Below, piece after piece: positions 1 to 7,162 of a stretch of 9,186 nt of DNA (the stretch's first letter is position 1; the number at the start of each line of letters is the position of its first letter). The stretch comes from Flavobacteriales bacterium. GTDB taxonomy: Bacteria > Bacteroidota > Bacteroidia > Flavobacteriales_F > PHOS-HE28. Where the stretch lies: positions 1 to 9,186 of the forward strand of contig JALOLX010000040.1 of the NCBI GenBank assembly GCA_025455765.1, given 5' to 3'. Position numbers and translations under genes: made by a program. Under the pieces are notes generated by a model, which saw only the letters and a list, made by a program, of their open reading frames with translations, was not told the DNA's origin and searched no databases.

Positions 1-1
1 G

Positions 2-259
2 CTATTCCAGCAGCGCGGCTTCGACCCTGCACACCTGTGGCCTCGTTATCGTGGGAACAGTCACTTCCATGCGAAGCGCAGACCAGAGGAGTTCAATGAC
101 CTTTTGATGATGGCATTCTTGGATCATGCGAAGGCTTTCCCGACCAGGCGCGATGCTGCGGTGCTCCGTGCGTTGCGCCGTGAGGGCTTTGCACGCACCG
201 GTTGGGAGCGTTCCCGGCTGGATACGGTGATCGATGAACTGAACGAACGCACGCGCTAG
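2..259 (+). CDS. C-terminal fragment of an unrecognised protein (85 aa, 5' end outside window)
   Basis: An open frame enters from the left edge and runs for 85 codons to a TAG stop. The visible part is hydrophilic and rich in Arg, His and aromatic residues. It begins LFQQRGFDPAHLWPRYRG, has a mixed helical stretch (EEFNDLLMMAFLDHAKAF) near residues 30-47, and ends in a charged helix (DTVIDELNERTR). No signal peptide, membrane segment or catalytic motif can be seen in this piece. I do not recognise the family and assign no function. It is probably real because the composition is protein-like throughout, codon use favours G/C at third positions as in the neighbouring genes, and the antisense frame looks like a shadow. 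It is convergent with the propeller lipoprotein gene, with about 109 bp between the two stop codons and no convincing terminator there. Confidence 0.6.
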   Translation, partial: LFQQRGFDPAHLWPRYRGNSHFHAKRRPEEFNDLLMMAFLDHAKAFPTRRDAAVLRALRREGFARTGWERSRLDTVIDELNERTR

Positions 260-368
260 GCCGTGCCTTGTCGTTGGTTACGTTCTTTCCCCATTGGTCG
301 CACAAGGGGGCGGATCATTACAGGGGGCGTTCTGGATCACCGCTCGACCACCCTTGCCGGCCGACCCC

Positions 369-1532
369 CTACCGCTCCCAAGGACCGCCTCGCGTAACGT
401 TCACGAACGTGCGCCCATCGAAGCGGAACAGGCCCCCACTGAACCCGAACCATTGCGTGCCCTTCCGATCCTCCAGAAAGGCCTGGATGCCGAAGTTCTG
501 CGCGCGGTCCGGTCGGTCGGTCCGGTCGAACAAGGTGAAGGAGTTGCCACTGGCCCCTTGTGCGGTCGACGCATCGAGCCGATAGGCGCCCACACCCACT
601 GCGGCCACCCAGATGTACCCCGCGCGGTCCCGGTACACGTTGTACACATCGCCCCCGGTCAAGCCCTGCACATCGGGGAACTGCGTCATGCTCCTGACAT
701 CGGCCCGTGGCGCAGCCGAAGGATCATACCGGGCCACACCACCCTCACGCTTGGGCGGGAAGTCCGATGTGATGCACCCGAACCAGATGTGGCCTTGGGG
801 ATCCTCCACGATGCTCGCCACGTTGTTGCTGCACAGGCCGTCCGTCTGGGTGAAGTGTGTGAACGCAGTACCGCCGGTTCCCAGCGCGGCCGAAGGATCG
901 TAGCGGCATGCACCGTACCCATCGCGCCCGAACCAGATGTTCCCCTTGCTGTCCTCCATGATCTCCCACACCTTGCCGGCCACCCACTTGTGCGAAGGCG
1001 CAATGATCCTCGGTGTGGGAATGGCGAAGGGTTGGAAGCGTGTGCCATCGAAGCGGAAGGCGCCATCGTTGGTGCCCGCCCACAAGGTCCACTTGCGGTC
1101 CACCAGCAGCACGCAACCTGCCCCATGCAAGCCCTCGGCGGTCTTGTACGCAGTGAAGGTCCTTCCATCGAAGCGGGTGGCGCCATCATGCGAACCGATC
1201 CAGATGTGGCCCTGCGTATCCTCCACGATGCTGGAGGCCACCATATCGGCCAGCCCATCCGCCGTGGTGAAGTAGCGAAGGCGATCTCCCGGAGCCACGG
1301 CCGGATCAGTGCTGTAGCGCACCACACCATCGCCCACCGTGCCGAACCACAGGTCGCCCCGGCTGTCCTCCAAGGCCGCCACGATGTAGTCGGAGATCTG
1401 CGCAGTGTCCACCGCTGCTTGCACTACGGGCGCAGGTGCATCGGTGGCAGCCGGTACCTGTGCGTTGCAGGAGGCCATGAACACCAACGACGAAAGGAGC
1501 GATGGAAGGATAATGGAGCGCCAATGGAGCAT
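369..1532 (-). CDS. Lipoprotein with seven two-component-regulator propeller repeats
   Basis: I chose the internal ATG at 1530-1532 (387 aa) because it gives a lipoprotein signal peptide: MLHWR, a hydrophobic core (IILPSLLSSLVFM), then a lipobox-like M-A-S-C with the lipidated cysteine at residue 22. The frame is open upstream to 1709, but that extension shows no protein character. After an Ala/Pro-rich linker (residues 24-44) come seven repeats of the form E-D-x-x-G-x-[IL]-W-x-G followed by G-x-x-R-[FY]-D. They lie near residues 54-74, 103-122, 143-162, 192-212, 242-271, 300-320 and 353-373. These are Reg_prop blades (PF07494-like), so the whole mature protein is probably one seven-bladed beta-propeller. 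The same motif repeats at DNA level, with CAGATGTGGCC-type copies near 785 and 1200. In hybrid sensor kinases such blades form the periplasmic sensing part. Here there is no membrane-spanning helix, kinase or DNA-binding domain. It is likely a membrane-anchored binding or scaffold protein with unknown ligand. Confidence 0.87.
   Translation of the reverse strand: MLHWRSIILPSLLSSLVFMASCNAQVPAATDAPAPVVQAAVDTAQISDYIVAALEDSRGDLWFGTVGDGVVRYSTDPAVAPGDRLRYFTTADGLADMVASSIVEDTQGHIWIGSHDGATRFDGRTFTAYKTAEGLHGAGCVLLVDRKWTLWAGTNDGAFRFDGTRFQPFAIPTPRIIAPSHKWVAGKVWEIMEDSKGNIWFGRDGYGACRYDPSAALGTGGTAFTHFTQTDGLCSNNVASIVEDPQGHIWFGCITSDFPPKREGGVARYDPSAAPRADVRSMTQFPDVQGLTGGDVYNVYRDRAGYIWVAAVGVGAYRLDASTAQGASGNSFTLFDRTDRPDRAQNFGIQAFLEDRKGTQWFGFSGGLFRFDGRTFVNVTRGGPWER
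506..528. repeat. Short direct repeat of GGTCCGGTCG inside the propeller gene
   Basis: The 10-mer GGTCCGGTCG occurs at 506-515 and again at 519-528, inside a tract of GGTC units. On the coding (minus) strand it encodes an Asp/Arg-rich linker (FDRTDRPDR) between the sixth and seventh blades, near residues 335-343 of the lipoprotein. The period is 13 bp, not a multiple of three, so gain or loss of one unit would shift the reading frame. It looks like ordinary low-complexity slippage sequence rather than a functional element. Confidence 0.6.
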
Positions 1533-1712
1533 GCGAACCGGGCTATTCCGGACAAGGTAGTGGCGCTGTAGGCGCTTGGAATGACCAGGGGGCACAAGGA
1601 TCGTTAAGCGGGCATTGCGCAAGCGAAAACACAGACCCTCTGCCGCATGCCGAATGAGCAGAACGGACGGACGCGGTGGTGTTGAGGGGGGTGCGGGTGA
1701 GCCGACCACCAG

Positions 1713-2198
1713 TCAAGTTCGATCGATAGATGCGATATCAACCGGACACTTCACAAACGCGCCATTGCTCGCGATCATCCGCAAAGCGGTTGTCAGGTCG
1801 GGTAGCAGGAAGGTCTCTGTCTGGTTGCCGTAGATCTCTTTGACAAGCTCTTCACGGTCGTAGTTCCGAAAGACGGCAAGGGGCTGGCCGTTCTCCAGCA
1901 CCGCAAGGTCGATGGCCGTCCAGTCGGTATCCATGATCTCGTGATAGGTGAATTGCAGGGTGACCATGGGGTGGCGAGGGCAGTTGTTGCGTGTGACGGG
2001 AATGTTGGCAATAGGCTTGTTGCAACGTAAGGCCAAGAGCGCAGGAACGGTGATCCACTGTGCGGGGAAGTTGTTGACAGGTGCCGACCACGGATCGCCA
2101 CGAGGTGTTGGGAAACGAATACCATCTGTCCAACACAAAGTTCTTTCCAGCGATAGCGGCTCGCTTCGTTCCTTTGAAGGACCGATCATAGACCCCAT
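1713..2198 (-). CDS. Hypothetical protein, divergent from the restriction-modification operon
   Basis: This is an open frame of 161 codons ending in TGA. The C-terminal half looks coding: GC-rich third positions (acc, ctg, ttc, gag, atc, gac) and protein-like text such as MDTDWTAIDLAVLENG and YDREELVKEIYGNQTETF. The N-terminal half (residues 5-77, with WTDGIRFPTPRGDPW and CPRHPMVTLQF) is also plausible protein, with well-spaced Trp and Pro. The start is uncertain. ATG at 2198 or 2189 keeps the full length but leaves at most 29 bp to the divergent methyltransferase start. ATG at 1967 or 1934 would give about 84 or 73 residues. I see no signal peptide, membrane helix, helix-turn-helix or nuclease motif, and I do not recognise the family. 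Its position next to the R-M pair makes a regulatory or accessory role possible, but nothing in the protein shows this. It could also be an unrelated resident gene or a decayed remnant. Confidence 0.6.
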   Translation of the reverse strand: MGSMIGPSKERSEPLSLERTLCWTDGIRFPTPRGDPWSAPVNNFPAQWITVPALLALRCNKPIANIPVTRNNCPRHPMVTLQFTYHEIMDTDWTAIDLAVLENGQPLAVFRNYDREELVKEIYGNQTETFLLPDLTTALRMIASNGAFVKCPVDIASIDRT

Positions 2199-2214
2199 GT
2201 GATCGCTAGATCAC
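2199..2214. promoter_or_regulatory. Inverted repeat between divergent start codons (operator candidate)
   Basis: GTGATC (2199-2204) and GATCAC (2209-2214) form perfect 6-bp arms around a 4-bp GCTA spacer. The repeat fills most of the 20-bp gap between the ATG of the minus-strand hypothetical gene (2198) and the GTG of the methyltransferase (2219). The position fits a repressor or control-protein operator for the R-M operon, or a hairpin covering the start region in RNA. A weak Bacteroidota-like -7 box on the plus strand (TTCCTTTG, 2169-2176; consensus TAnnTTTG) lies upstream, with a poor TTTC in the -33 region at 2144-2147. If that promoter is real, the repeat lies within the 5' leader. No C-protein gene is visible in the window, so the binding partner is unknown. 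Confidence 0.4.
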
Positions 2215-2218
2215 GTCC

Positions 2219-3907
2219 GTGTATAACGAACAACTCACCCTCCTCGATCAGAGCGAGCTCCTGGAACTCGTTCCAGCTATGCCGCCCATTGAGGACGGCG
2301 ACAACCACGGGGCTGTCTTCACCAAGGAGTGGGTGGTGGACCTGATGCTCGACCTCAGCGGCTACCGCACTGAGCAAGACCTGTCCCGGATGCGCCTATT
2401 GGAGCCCTCCTGTGGCAATGGGGCCTTCCTCCAGCGCATTGTGATGCGTATGTCCGTTTCGTTGCGCATTCATGGTCGTGCCTTGACCGATGCCCGCGAC
2501 GCCATCCGCGCCTATGACCTGCAAGGTCGTAATGTGCAAGCCGCACGGGAGCGGATCGCCGTGCTGCTGGTGGCCGAAGGCTGGACCAACGTGGATGAGA
2601 TCGTCGCGCATTGGATCCGTCATGCCGACTACCTGCTCGCTGCGGATGGTGCCGACTTCGACCTCGTGATCGGCAACCCGCCGTACATACGGGCTCAGGA
2701 GATCCCCGAAGAGCGCCGGGAACGGTACATGCGCTTGTGGAGCACCATGACGATGGGCACCGACATCTTCGTCGGCTTCATCGAGAAGGGTTTGCGCTCC
2801 TTGAAGCCCGGTGGCCGCCTCTGCTTCATCGTGGCCGACCGCTGGCAGCACAACGCCTACGGACGCAAACTGCGCAAGCTCATCAGCGAACGCTACGCAG
2901 TGGACGCCATGTTCGAGATGCACGGCGTGGATGCATTCGCGGCACCCGTCTCTGCTTATCCGGCCATCACCTTGATCCGGAACGGGAACCAGGGACCCGT
3001 GCTCTACGCTTCGGCGCAGGCTTCGCTGGATACGCACGGTGGTGAGCGCTTGAAGGATTGGTTCATACTGGAGACGCCAGGCGCGGTCTCCGATCCGATG
3101 TTCTCCGCTTGTGTGCTGCCCGACTGGTTCCGCACGGAGGAGATCTGGCCGAGCGGTTCTCCGGAAGTGCTGGCCTTCCTAGAGGACATGGCTGAACGCT
3201 TCCAGCCCTTGGAGGATACGGCCACGGGCACCAAGGTCGGCATCGGCATCGCCACCGGTGCGGATGACGTATTCATCACCGATGATGCGCACGGCGTGGA
3301 ACCTGATCGGCTCATGCCCTTGCTCACGTCGGCGGACATCACCACCGGCCACGTGCAATGGCAGGGCGAATACCTCGTGAGCCCTTGGGATGAAGAAGGC
3401 CAGTTGGTGGACCTGATGGCCTACCCCAAGCTCAAGGCCTACTTCCAGCAGCATGCCGCTGTGCTCAAGAAGCGCCACGTCGCCCAGAAGCAGCAGCACC
3501 GCTGGTACGCCACCATCGATAAGGTACACCGTGGCCTGCGCGAACGGCCCAAGCTGGTGTTGCAGGACATGAGCAGCACCATCTCGCCCGTGCTCGATAC
3601 GCAGCACTACCCGCACCACAACCTGTATTGGATCACCAGCACCGGTTGGGACCTTGAAGTGCTCGGCGGCCTGCTGCTCTCCGAAGTGGCCGAGCTGTTC
3701 GTGCGGGCCTATGGGGTGAAGATGCGCAACGGCACCATGCGCTTCCAGTCGCAATACCTGCGCATGATCCGCGTACCTGCGCCCGGCAGCCTGAACGATG
3801 ACCTGCGCAACGCGCTCAGGCAAGCCTTCCGCGACCGCGACAGGGCGGGTGCTACACGGGCGGCACTCCTGGCGTATGGACTGAACGCACTGCCCCGCTT
3901 CAAGTGA
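2219..3907 (+). CDS. Type II DNA adenine-N6 methyltransferase (gamma class, Eco57I/TaqI-like)
   Basis: This 562-aa protein transfers a methyl group from S-adenosylmethionine to adenine N6 in a specific DNA site, protecting host DNA from the partner endonuclease. Motifs run in gamma-class order. Motif X is GAVFTKEWVVDLML (31-44), motif I is LLEPSCGNGAFL (60-71), and the catalytic motif IV is N-P-P-Y at 153-156 within DLVIGNPPYIRA. The segment from about 300 to 530 matches the position and length of a TaqI-like target-recognition domain, with typical local text such as HHNLYWI and LRMIRVP. Length agrees with M.PaeR7I/M.XhoI-type enzymes. The start is GTG at 2219, the first possible start after an in-frame TAG at 2207. 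ATG at 2279 (residue 21) is the alternative, but residues 1-20 (YNEQLTLLDQSELLELVPA) look like real protein. The TGA stop overlaps the endonuclease ATG by one base, so the two genes are one translationally coupled operon. The specificity is not readable from the sequence. Confidence 0.93.
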   Translation: MYNEQLTLLDQSELLELVPAMPPIEDGDNHGAVFTKEWVVDLMLDLSGYRTEQDLSRMRLLEPSCGNGAFLQRIVMRMSVSLRIHGRALTDARDAIRAYDLQGRNVQAARERIAVLLVAEGWTNVDEIVAHWIRHADYLLAADGADFDLVIGNPPYIRAQEIPEERRERYMRLWSTMTMGTDIFVGFIEKGLRSLKPGGRLCFIVADRWQHNAYGRKLRKLISERYAVDAMFEMHGVDAFAAPVSAYPAITLIRNGNQGPVLYASAQASLDTHGGERLKDWFILETPGAVSDPMFSACVLPDWFRTEEIWPSGSPEVLAFLEDMAERFQPLEDTATGTKVGIGIATGADDVFITDDAHGVEPDRLMPLLTSADITTGHVQWQGEYLVSPWDEEGQLVDLMAYPKLKAYFQQHAAVLKKRHVAQKQQHRWYATIDKVHRGLRERPKLVLQDMSSTISPVLDTQHYPHHNLYWITSTGWDLEVLGGLLLSEVAELFVRAYGVKMRNGTMRFQSQYLRMIRVPAPGSLNDDLRNALRQAFRDRDRAGATRAALLAYGLNALPRFK

Positions 3908-4611
3908 TGAAGAAGGATCCGCGCAAGGAAGTGCTCGCGCTGTGGAAGCTCCGCAGCAAGGCCGAGAAGAAGGCCCGCGAAGGAGGCAATAAGGACCTGG
4001 GCCTGCGCGCCGGTGTCACCTCGGGCCGTCATCTGGATCCGCTCTCCGAACTGGTCCGTGGCATCTTCATCGATGCTGGCATGCCGCCCGAGAGCGTACA
4101 CTGCGGCGGCCGCAACCTGGAGGTACCTGGCTTCTACCGTCCGCAGAAGAAGTGGGACGTGGTGGTGGTCCACCAAGGCGTGCTGGTGGCGGCCGTGGAG
4201 TTCAAGAGCATCCTGGGCAGCTACGGCAACAACATGAACAACCGCACCGAGGAATCCCTCGGCAACGCTACGGACCTCTTGGAAGCGGCGGAGCAGGGGT
4301 TGATCGGTACACGCCCGCCCTGGCTGGGCTTCGTGTTCTTCATGCAGGATGACGACAAATCGCGCGGCGGTGGCAAGAGCCTCAAACAGCCGCACTTTCC
4401 CATTGACGAGGCCTTCGTGGGCGCCACCTACCAGCAGCGCGCGGCCATCTGGTTGCGCCGTTTGCTCATGAAGCGTCTCTACAACGCCGCGTGGTATGCC
4501 GTGGTGAACCCCAGACAAGGTGTGAACGGCGTGCGCGAACCCGAACCCGATCTGAGCTGGGCGAAGTTCGAGGCGGCGATACGGGGGAGGGTTGGGGAGG
4601 TGTTGGCGTGA
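3907..4611 (+). CDS. PaeR7I/XhoI-family Type II restriction endonuclease
   Basis: The predicted enzyme cuts unmethylated double-stranded DNA at the site protected by the upstream methyltransferase. ATG at 3907 gives 234 aa and a one-base overlap with the methyltransferase stop; GTG one codon earlier (3904) is also possible. Family recognition rests on GVTSGRHLDPLSELVR (37-52), LEVPGFYRPQKKWDVVVVHQ (71-90), AAVEFKS (95-101), NNMNNRTEESLGNATDLL (108-125) and KQPHFPIDEAF (160-170), a series typical of XhoI/PaeR7I (PF04555). The PD-(D/E)xK site is D84 followed by E98-F99-K100, so the catalytic residues appear intact. PaeR7I is about 246 aa, so this copy is full length. By family the target should be CTCGAG, but specificity within the family must be tested. 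The N terminus (residues 1-30) is strongly basic. The methylase-first order lets host DNA be protected before the nuclease accumulates. Confidence 0.93.
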   Translation: MKKDPRKEVLALWKLRSKAEKKAREGGNKDLGLRAGVTSGRHLDPLSELVRGIFIDAGMPPESVHCGGRNLEVPGFYRPQKKWDVVVVHQGVLVAAVEFKSILGSYGNNMNNRTEESLGNATDLLEAAEQGLIGTRPPWLGFVFFMQDDDKSRGGGKSLKQPHFPIDEAFVGATYQQRAAIWLRRLLMKRLYNAAWYAVVNPRQGVNGVREPEPDLSWAKFEAAIRGRVGEVLA

Positions 4612-4619
4612 GGTCTTTT

Positions 4620-4715
4620 GGGCGTTCCGGCTCGAAGACTCGCCGTCGGGCTCTTCCCTTCAAGTCCTCGCGCGGATTACCGCACTCCGGGCTTTCCGGT
4701 GCGATCCCTAACGCG
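4620..4715. repeat. Intergenic repeat-like element between convergent operons
   Basis: The 135-bp gap between the endonuclease stop and the ATPase stop holds an element that opens with GGGCGTTCC (4620-4628) and closes with CCCTAACGCG (4706-4715). GCGTT (4622-4626) and AACGC (4710-4714) are terminal inverted arms. Inside are two imperfect direct copies of a CGGGCT-TTCC unit (from about 4647 and 4687), and a small GCGG/CCGC stem with an ATTA loop (4672-4683). I remember intergenic sequences of this style from Bacteroidota genomes. That is recollection, not a search result. It contains no credible ORF and no T-rich terminator tail. A mobile or REP-like repeat, or a bidirectional 3'-end structure for the two convergent operons, are both possible. 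Confidence 0.5.
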
Positions 4716-4746
4716 AAAAGCGGCTCAGGTGAAGCGGTCTTGAAAT

Positions 4747-7161
4747 TTAACGCTCTGCCTCCTGCGCCTTGTTCGCTTTCAACATAAGTTCAGTCATCGC
4801 CATCGCTTGCTTCAACTGAAGCTGAGCAACCCTAACGCGTTCATGGTCACGTTCAATTTCAATCGCGCCGTCATCACTGGTTGAGGCTTCTTCGTTCTGC
4901 TGGCCCTTCAACTGGATGATTGCATGATAGCCGATCCAGACTTTGTAGTTGGTCGTGAAGAGCTTCATCTTACTCTCACTCTGAAGTTTGAGCCGCCCTA
5001 CCAATTGAGCGAAGGGTGCGAAGACAGTGGAGTAGTACACGATGATTTTGCCCTGTGTCTTGAGCGCTTTATAGGCCACCGCGTTTTTGTCTTTGAATTC
5101 CTCTTCGTCCCATAGTGAATCCCATTCTGGATCATCAGGATTAACCGGGAGCACTTCAAACGGCGGGATCTTACCCTTGCCCTGCTGAGCTGGTTGGGCT
5201 TTCGGGGCGATGAGGGCAAAGTCAATCGAATCGGTAAGTTGTGATCCGTCCAGCCGTGTCAAGGTGACGACGACTTTACCGGATTGCCCAGCTATTGATC
5301 CTTGCTTGGCCTTAAGCCGCCATCGCGCTCGACCACCGCTGAGCGGCTTGACCGAAGCTACATCGAGCACATCAGGCTCGAAACGAACTCGCAATTGCGA
5401 ATGCATTCGGGCATCAGCGTCCGTGTGGACCAGCACAGATACCGTACTGTTCAGTTCAAGCTCGAACGCATCCTCCGGGTAAACGATTTTCACGAATGAC
5501 ACTTCCGGAAACGGCAATGTGGGAAGTGGTTCTTGCGGCGGTTTGGGTGGTCGTGGAGTATGGGGTCTCACCTTCTTCTCGTCAGCGCCAGGCGTGTCCG
5601 TTTCGGCCTTATCCGTCGATTCGTAGCCAGCCTCCTTCAACAACGCCGAGATTTGCTTTTGTACTTCGTCCTCCGTCTCCTGCGAGGTCCGTTGTGTCAC
5701 GGCCTCTTCTAGTTGCTTCTCCAATCGTTCAAGGACCTCGTCCTCGGAGATCATGCGGGTGATCTCTTGAAGGATGCTCTTCACCACTGGGCCATCCTCG
5801 ACAAGGCCTTCTCGTGTCGAGGTGAACAAGCCCTTGCGAACATCCTTCCCAACACGCGACGCGTCAACATGCACTATCGTGTGTCGCGCAACCATGGATC
5901 GGTTCGCTTGCTTGAAAATGTAGTTCCCGATATCACCCTGGTTCTGTCCGTTGAAGGTGAACACGATCGGGTGTCGCTTCTGAACGAACAGGGCATTGGA
6001 GTCGGGTCGAAGGTGATAGGTTTCCTTCTTCTTCTCATAGTTGAAAATGACCCAGTATTCAACGCCCACACAAGGTATCGGGCTACCCGCTGGCGTCACC
6101 CACTCCATGGAGCGGTAGTGCTGTAGTTGGGTGCGTGAGTTTTCGTCGGCCGCTTCTGGTGCCTTGGCATAGTCCATCAAGCGGTTGCGGCTCCCACGAA
6201 CAAGCTCCTCGCGCGCCGACGTGCTATCCCGATTGTCCACAATGCGGAACGGGAAGAGCGGATCGAACATGGAGTAATGCAGGAAGTGATAGAGGTTGCC
6301 CGGTTGGGGTGCGAGCTTGCCGGCTGTGTTCGATAGCTGGAACCCATAGTGGCGAACAAGCGTGCCCGTGTTCAGGCTGTACTCCCGTTTGAGCGAATCC
6401 GATGTCTTGATTACCAGAGGCGCTGCATCGTCCGACGTAAGAACGGTAGCGTTACCGGTCGCATCCGTACATGCAAGGAAGGCGTAGCAGTCCTCTTTGT
6501 AGTCATCGCCTAAGCGCACATTGCGGACAAGGGTGAAGCCGATTTGCCCTGGGTTAGATCCGGAACGAGAAACGATGAGCACATAATCGCAGAAACGCAG
6601 CGTGGAGGCCCCACCTTGGCCATACGCACCGGCCAAGTATTTTTTCGTGATCTTGTTACCGCGTTGAAGAGACAGGATGGTCTTAGGAAAGTCACCAGGC
6701 GTAATCCCTATGCCCGAATCAAGGATGTCCACCGTTGGCGTGTCCGGTAGATCGTTCGGTTGGAGCAACACATGAATCCGCCGATCGTATTTATCACGGG
6801 TGTAGTCCCATTGATGGAGGCCAGTATCAGGTCCAGTCGCCGGTCGGCCGAACCAAGTTGACATGGCATCCTGTGGAGAGCTTGGCTTCGGTAGTGGTGC
6901 AGAAGAAGCGCGTGCGTCGATCAATGCGTCGATCGCGTTCGTGATCCGTTCGGTCAAGCTTCGACCCGACTTTGACCCAAAGCCGATTGAGCCCATGTTG
7001 AAAGCGTTTCCATCATAGGGCTCCCAAAAGAATTGCGATGTGCCGAATGGGCTGCGGATGCCCTTTTCCGGATGGTCGCCTAATTCAGTGAGAATGGCCA
7101 AAATCTCACTTGATCGCGTCGCGTCAAGAAGTCGTTTGAGAAGAACACTTTGGTCTGGCAT
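4747..7161 (-). CDS. GHKL (MORC/MutL/Hsp90-like) ATPase of a putative DNA-modification or defence module
   Basis: This 804-aa protein has an N-terminal GHKL ATPase fold. The N-box is ERITNAIDALIDA (71-83) with E71, N75 and D78. The G1 box is DILDSGIGI (145-153) with D148, G150 and G152. The glycine-rich lid is GAYGQGGAST (178-187). Residues about 250-460 fit an S5-like second domain. Next come a charged predicted coiled coil (about 468-515), a Pro/Lys-rich linker (about 525-560), a beta-rich, Ig-like stretch (about 561-663), and a final domain (about 668-760, with KIIVYYSTVFAPFAQLVG) followed by a Gln/Lys/Glu-rich helical tail. Such ATPases usually form ATP-gated clamps. Prokaryotic MORC/MutL homologues have been described beside DNA methylases in restriction-like operons (Iyer, Abhiman and Aravind, as I recall). 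ATG at 7161 lies one base after the methyltransferase stop, so the two are probably translated together. No nuclease motif is visible. Base composition is less GC-rich than rnr or the propeller gene, which hints at transfer. Confidence 0.85.
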   Translation of the reverse strand: MPDQSVLLKRLLDATRSSEILAILTELGDHPEKGIRSPFGTSQFFWEPYDGNAFNMGSIGFGSKSGRSLTERITNAIDALIDARASSAPLPKPSSPQDAMSTWFGRPATGPDTGLHQWDYTRDKYDRRIHVLLQPNDLPDTPTVDILDSGIGITPGDFPKTILSLQRGNKITKKYLAGAYGQGGASTLRFCDYVLIVSRSGSNPGQIGFTLVRNVRLGDDYKEDCYAFLACTDATGNATVLTSDDAAPLVIKTSDSLKREYSLNTGTLVRHYGFQLSNTAGKLAPQPGNLYHFLHYSMFDPLFPFRIVDNRDSTSAREELVRGSRNRLMDYAKAPEAADENSRTQLQHYRSMEWVTPAGSPIPCVGVEYWVIFNYEKKKETYHLRPDSNALFVQKRHPIVFTFNGQNQGDIGNYIFKQANRSMVARHTIVHVDASRVGKDVRKGLFTSTREGLVEDGPVVKSILQEITRMISEDEVLERLEKQLEEAVTQRTSQETEDEVQKQISALLKEAGYESTDKAETDTPGADEKKVRPHTPRPPKPPQEPLPTLPFPEVSFVKIVYPEDAFELELNSTVSVLVHTDADARMHSQLRVRFEPDVLDVASVKPLSGGRARWRLKAKQGSIAGQSGKVVVTLTRLDGSQLTDSIDFALIAPKAQPAQQGKGKIPPFEVLPVNPDDPEWDSLWDEEEFKDKNAVAYKALKTQGKIIVYYSTVFAPFAQLVGRLKLQSESKMKLFTTNYKVWIGYHAIIQLKGQQNEEASTSDDGAIEIERDHERVRVAQLQLKQAMAMTELMLKANKAQEAER

Positions 7162-7162
7162 G

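Noticed and set aside
260..368. The gap between convergent stop codons, examined for a terminator.
   Set aside because: I found no convincing stem followed by a T-run on either strand.
294..1571. A 425-codon open frame on the plus strand opposite the propeller gene.
   Set aside because: It is the antisense shadow of the propeller repeats. Its own regular pattern of repeated Ile-Leu-His-Asp text is the reverse complement of the Glu-Asp-x-x-Gly blade motif, and the minus strand has a signal peptide and a known repeat family.
1948..2202. An 84-codon plus-strand frame opposite the hypothetical gene 1713-2198.
   Set aside because: It lacks a recognisable domain, and codon quality is better on the minus strand. 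The choice is moderately sure only.
2396..4518. Minus-strand frames of 213, 214 and 269 codons opposite the R-M genes.
   Set aside because: They are His/Gln/Gly-rich shadows of GC-rich codons. The plus strand carries clear methyltransferase and XhoI-family motifs over the same bases.
4751..4761. The 11-mer CGCTCTGCCTC shared with 8430-8440, considered as a possible attachment-site or flanking repeat around the minus-strand module.
   Set aside because: Exact 11-mers are expected several times by chance in a window of this size, the match does not extend cleanly, and the left copy lies in the C-terminal codons of the ATPase.
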